From Sepiola atlantica (Eukaryota; Mollusca; Cephalopoda; Sepiida; Sepiolidae), in assembly GCA_963556195.1 (NCBI GenBank), contig OY744517.1, forward strand, positions 143,850,347 to 143,914,346: DNA of 64,000 bases. The letters run 5' to 3'. Below the pieces are notes generated by a model, which worked only from the letters and a program-made list of their open reading frames with translations, searched no databases and had not been told where the DNA came from. Shown piece by piece: positions 55,840 through 64,000 of the stretch. Position 1 is the first letter of the stretch; each line of letters opens with the position of its first letter. The translations under genes and the position numbers were made by a program.

Positions 55840-56390
55840 CCCTTTTTATCCTCTCCTTTTTGAGTTCTTTTAGAATGGAAAAAAAAACACTAGTTGTTTT
55901 GTTAGAGCATCTTAAAAAAGCACCTTGTCTCATTCCAGCTTCCATCGAGACTCCCAATTGGCAACCGCCACTGTCTTTCTGATGTCATTTCCGCCAATCT
56001 TTTATGGACTTCCTTTCTCACGAATCCTAGATTCATACAGCACATAGGATAGATAGTAGCCACTTGCAGGAATGATCTCCAAGAGGCCGCTTCTTAGCTT
56101 TCATCTGAGACAACGTCGTGTTCATTATGATGTCATTTCACAAGTCTAAGTCTTGTGGAAGAAAACAAAATTTAATTAACTTTTTTTACAAATAGATCCT
56201 AGTTTATTTCCAAGCATGGTTACCCCGTGACCTCTTTCTGATTTTTGTCTAGAATACATCCGGTATACGACATAATGCCCAATTTGTATTTATTTAATAT
56301 TTATACTCACAAATGTACTCACCAGAATTTAAATAATTGTATACTTGTGTGAGTAAAGCACTCTGTGTGGGTTTTTTTTAACCATGAATG
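55840..56390. other. No gene; 56200-56390 repeats 3370-3560
   Basis: Low-complexity frames only. The right part is the second copy of the unclassified repeat that also precedes the LINE tail at 3540. Confidence 0.45.
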
Positions 56391-56395
56391 ATATA

Positions 56396-56772
56396 CAGGG
56401 TGATTTATAAGTCACTTAGCTATTTATTTTTGAAATTCTAAAGTTAAAAAATACGGTAATACAAAACAGAAAGTTTATTCAACAAATTCATTTATGGGAG
56501 TTTAAAATTACAGCAAATTTTCAAAATTTCTACCTTCGTTCTGCATGCATAGCGCCATTCTTTTTTGCAAGGAATTTACGACTCTTTGTAGCATATTTGA
56601 TTGATTATGGTGTTGTGCAAAGGAGGCTTTCTGTTCACATCACGTTTCCATTGCCTAACAAATAGCAGTACTTAGAGAGTAAGATAACAATTATCAAAAG
56701 TTCATAGTATGTCTGTGCTTCATATGGTAATCATTTTAAATAGCTAAGTGAAGTGACTTATGAATCACCCTG
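56396..56772 (-). mobile_element. Mariner-derived MITE, 377 bp, TA duplication
   Basis: Ends CAGGGTGATTTATAAGTCAC and (reverse complement of right) CAGGGTGATTCATAAGTCAC, with TA on both sides (56394-56395, 56773-56774). On the minus strand, 56600-56510 retains the transposase C-terminus (CMQNEGRNFENLL), so it is an internally deleted copy of a mariner-like element. It is a different family from that at 41189-42555. Confidence 0.87.
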
Positions 56773-56834
56773 TATATGAAGCTGGATGAACCTACCCAGT
56801 GTGCGTACCACACCAGGACAGGAGAATCGAATGA

Positions 56835-57500
56835 GTCAACACTTATCGAGACCAAAAGCCACTCGAGGATAAGGGTTAATGAAATGGATGGATTGTCAGT
56901 TGGATAATAAAGAATATTATGAGAGGATTAAAAATTATGAATGGAAGGGAAAAATTTGATTTCTTCTGAGGATGGTTTATGACATGTATTTATTGTTATA
57001 GGATATGAAAACGACCGTGTTGTAGTCTGGAGGGAAGCAGTCGCATGGTAATATGTGTTACAGACGTGAAGTTCTTGGAAAAAAACTCTGTTCATGGAAG
57101 TTCTACCCAATACTAGGTACCTGGAGGAAGAAAGGAAAGTTTTTTTTGCAGCTGTGCTAAGAAAACGAGTTCTTGCTGTGAATGTTTTACAAAGAGGAAC
57201 CAGAGATTTGAGCTTCTTCCATGCAAATAATGATAGAGTAGAGCGAGACTAACAACGTCTCTTCTGTGAAAAAGGGACTGTAAAGAACTGAAGAAATCAT
57301 CCCTCTCACTAGAATGCAAAATGGATTTTGTACTCTGTCAATAGCACCTCACCAGACGTGGTCGCAGTACTCTAGCTTAGCATGTATCTGGCTCTTCTAT
57401 AGGTAGAGGTTTGCATCAGGAGTCACATAATTTCTGAAGTGGTAAAATTATCCATTCAATTTTCCAGCAACCTTACCAACAGATTGGATCTAAATTTTCC
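56835..57500 (-). pseudogene. LINE ORF2 C-terminal fragment (family B)
   Basis: Minus-strand frames: FHRRDVVSLALLYHYLHGRS (about 57270-57210) and then an FFPRTS-like block and tail, ending with the family-B 3' end (ACACTTATCGAGACCAAAAG at 56839 onward). An upstream segment near 57470-57340 can be read as the preceding RT thumb. Broken by stops. Confidence 0.75.
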
Positions 57501-57599
57501 ATTTTAGATCTGGAATGAAGGTAAGTCCTAGGAGCTTATCAAAACCAGAGAGAGCCATTCATTTCAACTGAAGACGAAAACAATCTCAGTCACATGACA

Positions 57600-58140
57600 A
57601 ATTAAATCACTACCCATATCTCTACGAAGCCACCATTCACCCATGCATTGAGTATTGTTGCCACATCTGGGCTGGTGCATCAACCACTAGTCTCTCCCTC
57701 TTAGATAGGTTTTTTAAAAAAAAGTCTCTAATCTAATAGGTCCTACACTGTCTACCACCCTCCGACCCCTGCCCCATTGTCGCAATGTTGCATCCCTGTG
57801 CTTGTTTTACAAGTACTTCAATGGAATGTGCTCCAATGAACTTGCTGCACTTGTGTCCCCTCGACGTAAATACCCTCGACCAACCTGACAATCAGCGAAA
57901 TCAGACCCCTTCCAGATGCCGGAAAGCTTTCTACTCTAAAAGCTTCTTTTCTACAAACTGCTTGATTTTGCAATTCTCTCTCTGCTTCCTGTTTCTCCGA
58001 CTATAGCAACATGCAGAAATTTAAATGTAATGTGAACAAAGATCTCGCTGCAAAACTCCTCACCTAGGATGCCCCTATAAATCTAGTCCCTAATTCACAG
58101 TAGCCCCTTACGTCTCCGTGGCAATGTGCCTTGTTTATGG
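57600..58140 (+). pseudogene. LINE ORF2 C-terminal fragment (family A)
   Basis: Plus strand: LYEATIHPCIEYCCHIWAGA (about 57620-57680), SLSLLDRFFKKK, then CFTSTSMECAPMNLLHL, SRCRKAFYSKSFFSTN and the family-A tail with CAGTAGCCCCTTACGT near 58095. This is the only family-A copy on the plus strand. Non-functional. Confidence 0.78.
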
Positions 58141-58199
58141 TGAATAATTTTTGTTTTAAGTTATTCTCGGAGAATCTGAGAAAAAATAACTTGACCCTG

Positions 58200-59530
58200 T
58201 GATTCCTAATGTGCAGCTGCTGACAATACAAAAGATATGCTTATCTTGAAAAGTGGAATCATATTACTAAACCGATGTTTTAACATGTGCTTACGGTTAA
58301 AACTGATAAATTGATTTTCAGAGTTGCCATTTTGAAAGATAATAAAAACCAGTTTCATTTTATGTGAGATTGACAAAGTCGACAACGCATTGATTACCAA
58401 TGGGAAAATAATAAAATGTGTCGTCATGTGACTGCCATTGAAACACAATGAGAAAGAAAAGTAAAGCTTTTAAAAAGTCTTTCGCTTTTTTTATTGATGG
58501 AAAGTTAGAACTAAATAAAGTTGGGATTTCTGGTCTACAATTCGAAGGTGGTCTGTATGTGTGCGTCCAGCTAAAAGTAAAAAACTACACAAGGCACACC
58601 CATAAAACTGATTTTTTTTTTTTCAGCAAAAAATATAAGCACGTTTTTATTTTTAATATTCATTATTTTTTTTTGAACAGAATTAGTCAGAGAAGTCGAA
58701 ATTTAGAGCGATTTTTTAATATTATTACGCAGTAAGTCATCAACGATTCTTTTTTAGTTGCCAGATAAATCAAGAGGAGGGAGAGATAACTATTTGGAAA
58801 TTCCAAATAATTTTGAAAAGCTTTTGCAATTTCCATATAGAGGAGAAAGAGAGGGTCTATTATGACATCACGAGAGTTTAATAAATATTTAGAAATTCAA
58901 AAATATTTTTGTAAATATTCCAACTAATTATGAAAAGCTTTTAGAATTTTCAAATATAAAAGAGAGATTAAGAAGAGAGAGAGGAGAATAAAGAGAGAGA
59001 AAGAAGGGGACGAGAGGGAAATGAAGATAGAGAGAGAAGTAAAGAGAGAGTAATAGAGAAAGAGAGAAGGGGAAGAGAAAGAGGTCTGTTATGACGTCAC
59101 AGTTTCATAAATATTTAAAAATTAAAAAATGTTTTCATAAATACTTAATCGAAAGGAAAGTTCTCTAGGTGTCTGTGTGTGTCTCCAGCTGAAAATTAAA
59201 AACTACACAAGACAAACTCACAAAGCTTGTATATTCTTTTTCACCATTGCCTCAAACCAAATATGTTTTTGTTTTTTAATATTTATTCATTTGTGAGTGA
59301 ACAGGAACAGAATTAGTCAAGAAGTCAACAGTGAGAGCGATGTTTAAATGTTATTATGTAGTAATTCGTCAGCCATAGTTTTCCAGATGTCAGAGAAAGT
59401 GAGAGAAAGGGTGATAGAGAGAGAGAGAGGAGGTGACATATATATAGAGAGAGGGGGGGGGAGAGAGTGAAAAATAGAGAGGGGTAGAGAGAGATAGAGA
59501 AGTTTAAAAAGAAAGATGTTACACACACTG
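58200..59530. repeat. Diverged tandem duplication, about 620-bp period, GA-rich
   Basis: 58550-58745 and 59170-59370 match: both have TCCAGCT(A/G)AAA, AAAACTACACAAG(G/A)CA, GAACAGAATTAGTCA and GTAAGTCATC/GTAATTCGTC blocks. Between them (about 58760-59150) a shorter duplicated block contains ATTATGAC(A/G)TCAC and AAAAGCTTTT. GA-rich tracts occupy 58960-59080 and 59395-59505. The frame at 58448-58735 is probably fortuitous. Confidence 0.6.
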
Positions 59531-59541
59531 TTTAACTATTC

Positions 59542-60641
59542 GGTACTTGTCCAGATATTGAACCTAATTTCCGTGACTGCCTGGCAGCAGCGAGCTGACA
59601 GCTAACGGAAGCGTCCGAGACCTGCCGAATCGAAAACGAGGCTGACGTCAAGCAGCCGATAGCGATTTGAAGGAGAGACGCTAGTTAACCAATTGCAAAA
59701 ATGAATTTCGAAGTGCTGTGTCGCACGATTGGATCTCCGGAGGAGTGCATTAACTTTTGTCAGCAGAAATCTCTACTGGCAAAAGTTAATGCGATGCATG
59801 CGATGCGGCGGCGGCGGCGGCGGGCCGATTTTGCCGGTTAGCACCGCGAAAGACTGTGGCGGACAAATATGCCTGGAGATGCCCCACCCAGGAATGCCGG
59901 GCTTGTATTTCGTTGCGATCGGGGACGTTTTTTTCGCAATCAAAAACCATAGAAAAACACAACGTCGGCCGTGTTCTACAGCCGCTCTGCGTTTTCAGGG
60001 GGATACGACCCCGCAGAGAAGGAGGGTTTCCTGGTGACGGTACCAAACAGGAATGCCGAAACCCTCCTTCCAATAATCAGACAGTACGTCGCCTCTGGGA
60101 TCACGGTCGTCTCCGATTGCTGGAGGGCTTATAGCAGGTTAGGAGAGGAGGATGGATATCGACACCTAACTGTTAATAAAAAAAAAAAAACAAGCCCTTA
60201 CCCCTCCAGGAAAAGAATCTTCAAAATTCCCCAATCCCCCCCCCCCCCATAAAAAAAATTAAAAAAATGCCTAATGTAAGAAAAAACCCCTCCAAAAAAA
60301 GCTAAAATAATGAAGAAAAACAATGCGTAATTGCAACAAAAAAAAAGTTACAAAAAGTTAAAAAAATAAAACCGTTTTTATTATTTTAGCGTTTCTACAA
60401 AAGTTTTTAAAAAATGGTTAAAAAATAATAATAAAAAATAGTTTATTTATTTCAGCTATGGGTTTGTTCATTTATTTCATATTTTGTATAAAAATATATG
60501 CATTTCTTTTTCTTTACATATATTCATCGTCTTATATTGTTGTCGTCTGCCGACTTGGCAAGTCTCGGACGCTTCCGTTAGCTGTCGGCTCGCTGCTGCC
60601 AGGCAGTCATGGAAATTAGGTTCAATATCTGGACAAGTACC
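59542..60641 (+). mobile_element. Merlin DNA transposon with about 80-bp terminal repeats and perfect 8-bp duplication
   Basis: Both ends read GGTACTTGTCCAGATATTGA inward and stay nearly identical for about 80 bases, with three or four differences. AACTATTC flanks the element on both sides (59534-59541 and 60642-60649). A Merlin/ISXO2-like transposase remnant lies inside. The 1100-bp length, long terminal repeats and 8-bp duplication fit the Merlin superfamily. Confidence 0.93.
59701..60180 (+). pseudogene. Merlin (ISXO2-like) transposase, deleted and frameshifted
   Basis: Starts MNFEVLCRTIGSPEECINFC. Later frames give CGGPILPVSTAKD, YAWRCPTQECRACISLRSGT (zinc-ribbon-like), VGRVLQPLCVF, then GGYDPAEKEGFLVTVPNRNA and GITVVSDCWRAYSRLGEEDG, where Asp in VVSDCW is a catalytic residue. 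The middle of the DDE domain seems deleted and three frames are used; the end of the protein is lost in an A-run near 60180. Confidence 0.85.
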
Positions 60642-60894
60642 AACTATTCTATTTTGTTATCAATACCGCTCCCGGGCAACGTCGAGTAACCATGCTAGTC
60701 TTATTATTATGTAAAGTATGTGTCTGTCTGTAACGGAAACTATTTCACTACCTATGTAACAATTGCCCTAAGTTTTTTATCTCTTTTGTTCAGATGGTTT
60801 TTGTTGTAAATTATTAATCAAGAAATAACGTCTTATATTATTTACATCATTCACCTATCTACTTTACAATTTTATACTAATGGGTCATCACTAA

Positions 60895-61440
60895 CCAAGG
60901 CCAAAATCTACTCGAGGATCAGACTTGATAAGATTGTCAGTTGGATGATGAACAATACTATGAGAGGATTTAAAAAGATGGGTGGAATGGGCAGAATTTG
61001 ATTATTATTTTTTTTTAATGGAAATCGCTCCAGACAAAGCATGAAGCCACTTGATGTAAGGAGCTAACAAGAACGAAAGATGATTATCGCAAAGACAGGA
61101 GATGCCTATTGGCCTTAGTCTTGGAAAGACCAAGGCTATATGTAGGAGGAAAACAGTCAGCAGGAAGAGAGTTCCACAAGCCTGCAGTTTTGGGAAAGAA
61201 GCTACTGGAATAGAAAGCTGTATTCAATGAGGTATCAAAGCAGCGAATTGATTAAGAGGATGGCTCAACAAGTATTTGATGACATTTGACTTGAAGACGA
61301 CCATGTTGTAGTCAGCTGGGAAGCAGCTCTGCAGTAACGTGCTCAGGGGAAGAAAAGAAAGTTCTTTGCAGTGATTGTACAGAGACGAGTTTATGCTGTG
61401 AATGTTTCACAGAATCCCAGTGACGGAATTTTGGGGTCGT
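60895..61440 (-). pseudogene. LINE 3' fragment (family B), interrupted by another LINE tail
   Basis: Family-B sequence occupies 60895-61010 and 61245-61440, beginning CATCACTAACCAAGGCCAAA. By comparison with 13005-13190 the two parts were contiguous; they are separated by the insertion at 61012-61240. Confidence 0.72.
61012..61240 (-). mobile_element. LINE tail inserted into a family-B LINE
   Basis: Starts with a T-run (the poly-A side), then GGAAATCGCTCCAGACAAAG, and continues into the coding end also seen at 1280-1600. The family-B sequence GAATTTGATT (left) and GAATTGATT (right) flanks it, a probable target-site duplication. 5'-truncated to about 230 bases. Confidence 0.72.
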
Positions 61441-61460
61441 ATCGAAATTCGTCTTTAGGT

Positions 61461-62152
61461 TGTTGAAATTTGTTAAAGCCCCCCTCACTGATTGGTTGTT
61501 GCCATGTCCCTTAAGGGCCTCACGGATTGGCTGTCAGGCATTGCAACCCCTTTTTAGTAAAGGTGTCACGTGAGCCAGCCCTTAAAAACCCTTGTATACG
61601 GCTTCCCGCCCTCTTTTTCCACGACTCTGCTCGAGTCAACAACACATCGGCTGGTCTTCTTAGTAATACAGCCCTCGACGGCATCACAGAGAATGACCTC
61701 CCGCCGATACCCGAACTCTATGCAGGCTCTTTTTCAACGACTCCACTCCAGTCAACAACACATCGGGCGACCTTATCAGTGATACAGCCCACGACGGCAT
61801 CACAGAGAAAGACCCCCTGCCGTTACCAGAACTCTAAAACAGATAAGTTCTAGCGAACCACGTTTTCGCAACAAACCAAACACCAAACTCCAAACCTCAA
61901 ACCCATCTCTCTACCATCCTCTTTTCCATCCTCTCTATGATTTACCAATGCCTAATGAACTGTTTGAAACTGTAAATACTCAATTCGAACTTTCTCTTTA
62001 TTACTAAATGATATGACATTACACCCTTGTGTTTGTGTTCCTTCTTCAGACTTCCGTCCTATACATATCTTTGATGAATTTATCTGCACATGGTTACCCC
62101 ATTCTCATGTGGGAGAATTGAACTTTATTTCAGGATTATTTTAATCCCAACA
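61461..62152. mobile_element. Solo LTR (692 bp) with 4-bp target duplication
   Basis: Begins TGTTG and ends CAACA, flanked by AGGT on both sides (61457-61460 and 62153-62156). The 5' part has two inverted CCAAT boxes (GATTGG at 61490 and 61514) and a TATA-less GC-richer core. The middle holds two tandem copies of an approximately 115-bp unit (about 61612-61728, 61730-61836) with CAACAACACATCGG and CGACGGCATCACAGAGAA. No internal retroelement genes adjoin it, so the LTR pair has probably recombined. The 108-codon frame at 61527-61853 is a by-product of the repeats. Confidence 0.82.
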
Positions 62153-62159
62153 AGGTAAC

Positions 62160-63060
62160 TATAAATGAAAAAAACAAATGGTGGAAACAATAAGGACATA
62201 AAAAGGAGTAAATAATAAATTAGACCCAGAAATGTAATAATACAGTTTTATTTATGTTAAAAAAAAACAAAAGTGGTTGCTTTTGTTTCCCAAAGCTCAG
62301 TAAACTTTGTTAATCACAGGTAACAAGAAAAGAAAATACAATAAAACAAAACAAAAATAGCCCAATAAAATTAGTCTCAGATTGAGCTAAACAAAACATA
62401 CATAAAATAATGGAGAAAAACATGAACGAGTCTCACTTTTCTTCTAAAATAAAAAAGGACAGGCTGTGCCAGTTGACACGGTTAAGATTCGGATAAAAAT
62501 TGTTGTTTGGGATAAATACAATTTAGGCGCGCAGTGTGAATATAATTGTATTGGCGCGTGAAAGATAAAAAATAACGCCCACGCAAATTCCGGCGTGGCC
62601 TTATATATTAAATCAACTCAAAACGAGCGGACGTAGTAGGGAGCACACCACGTGATATTTCTGTCCAATGGGATTTCTCCAAAGACATTTTTCTAAACGT
62701 TTCTCCTTAAGCTCGCTGGAGCCTATCCAAATAGTATTTAAGCACACACAAACATCAAACCCTCTCTCTCAACTGACTCTTCATTCTGAGGTTACACGCG
62801 TCTTACTATCACTCTTCCATTTCACCTTTCGCGCGCTTCATACAATTTCACAGGCGAACATTACCTATTGCCTCTCTTAACATTTTATAACACATGAGCA
62901 TTTCAACAAAACAAAAGACATTCTCCTTTTTACTTACCCTGAAACTAAAGAAAGGACTTCTGAACTCATTACAAAAGGAAATATGTTATATTTGTTAATG
63001 GTTTATTTCAGTGAATAAACTTCCGTTGGTTTTGCATGTAAGCCTTCTTCTTATTATTTT
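62160..63060 (+). other. Promoter-like sequence of unknown owner
   Basis: A CCAAT box (62664-62668), a TATA-like TATTTAAG (62733-62740) and, 275 bases on, AATAAA (63013) follow one another as in an LTR or the start of a short transcript. A GC-richer block at 62525-62640 has GGCGCGC and GGCGCGTG. No protein family could be assigned to the 70-codon frame at 62668-62880. Confidence 0.35.
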
Positions 63061-63064
63061 TATT

Positions 63065-63995
63065 TTTATTTGTGGAGGAAGTTATCACCAAAAAAAGGCA
63101 TGACGACCACCACAAGGCTGACTTGAAAAAAAAAAGGCTGAAAGAAAGAAGTGACATGCAACAACACACGATAAAAATTGTCTTTTTTAAGACAGGCTTT
63201 AAATGTCCATTTTTCTCACTGTCCGATAGTTTTAAAAAAAAAACCTTTAAAAGGTTAAAGATGTTTGGGCTCTCTCGCTCAAGAGTTATATAAAAAGTCT
63301 GTTGTTATTTTTTTATATTTATCATTTCAAAGGGAATTCTAGAAAAGTTCCGAGATGATTCTCTTTTCTTTTAAATCGTATTCTTTCCTTTTTTTTTTAA
63401 ACTTCGGGTTTTTCTTAAACCTAATAATATTTGGTAAAAAGCCTCTGGTTCTTAACTGCTTTAAAATAGAACCCATGAAGGGTTTAAATCTTTCAAATAA
63501 AACCAACAAAAGGTTAATACCCCCCCCCCCGCTGATTTTTCTTTCTTTCAAATAAAACCAACAAAAGGATTTAAAAAAAAACTTATGTTAACAAGAGACC
63601 CACTGGTATTTCTTTCTTCAAAAGAAAGATTTTACAGATATTAACTTAATGCTTTTATCTTTCAAACACAATAAAGAATTAAACGAAACCCACTTTTTAA
63701 AAATGAAGAAAAGACACTTTTAAGAACTATGGTCAGTACAAGCGACGCCCATTTTTGTCCGTACTTAGTGATTAAATATTTTTCCTAATTTGTAGATGAT
63801 ACGTGTGAAAATAATTAACGTATTAAAAAAATAATAATGTTACAGTTTATTTACTTATTTTTTGTACTTTTATTAAAATTCCTAATTTGTAGATCAGTGT
63901 GAAAATAATTAACGTATTTATATTAGCAAGTTTATTTAATTTTTTTTACTTAACATAGTTTCATTGTTCGAGTGATTATTTCAGCGTCCCAAATT
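63065..63995. other. No gene; small tandem repeats
   Basis: CAAATAAAACCAACAAAAGG occurs twice (about 63495 and 63548) around a poly-C run. CCTAATTTGTAGAT followed by GTGTGAAAATAATTAACGT occurs at about 63785 and 63881. AT-rich, no gene. Confidence 0.5.
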
Positions 63996-64000
63996 GTTTC

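Noticed and set aside
59325..59528. Ser/Leu/Pro-rich frames
   Set aside because: Translation of a GA/CT-rich low-complexity tract.
1..64000. CRISPR array, bacterial operons or prophage
   Set aside because: No regularly spaced direct repeats with unique spacers. Spliced genes, SINEs and animal transposons show nuclear animal DNA.

Overview
This window is AT-rich animal nuclear DNA. It holds one intact protein-coding gene set in a dense field of transposable elements. The gene is on the minus strand: a six-coding-exon Derlin-2 (DERL2), with its start codon at 33897 and stop codon at 12186. All exons were placed by reading splice sites and matching the family protein, and they give a 234-residue product. 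The long repeat-filled introns, the tRNA-derived SINE, and the mix of LINEs, Penelope, Merlin, hAT, mariner and LTR elements suggest an invertebrate, most likely a mollusc and perhaps a cephalopod. The species cannot be fixed from the sequence alone.

Layout. 1-11 kb: microsatellites, a MITE with long terminal repeats, a tRNA-SINE, fragments of several LINE families, a 501-bp hAT-type MITE with an 8-bp target duplication, and a repeat carrying a 5S-rRNA-like segment. 11.1-12.2 kb: probable DERL2 3' UTR. 12.2-33.9 kb: DERL2. Intron 5 carries a Penelope-like fragment with a GIY-YIG domain, LINE tails and a possible P-element fossil. Intron 3 carries a retroelement RNase H-like fragment. Intron 2 carries two large fold-back structures and an RTE-like LINE with a PHD-type finger. 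Intron 1 carries another inverted repeat. 33.9-34.0 kb: a compact promoter with ETS, NRF-1-like and CCAAT/CACGTG motifs.

34.9-47.4 kb is a four-level nest. An LTR retrotransposon (LTRs 34933-35612 and 47196-47411) has its gag gene split by a hAT element (36125-45797, imperfect 8-bp duplication). The hAT carries an I-type LINE on the minus strand (about 37.7-43.3 kb). The LINE's ORF1 is split by a mariner-like element (41189-42555, TA duplication). Between gag and the 3' LTR, where pol should be, lies an intronless broken copy of the host axonemal gene GAS8/DRC4.

47.4-64 kb: nested MITEs and hairpins, more LINE tails, a LINE with CCHC and PD-(D/E)XK-type endonuclease motifs, a second 5S-like repeat, a mariner-derived MITE, a 1100-bp Merlin element with a perfect 8-bp duplication, and a solo LTR.

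DERL2 is the only gene here that I judge functional. Everything else coding-like is broken transposon sequence or too short to defend. No rRNA gene, functional tRNA gene or CRISPR array was seen.
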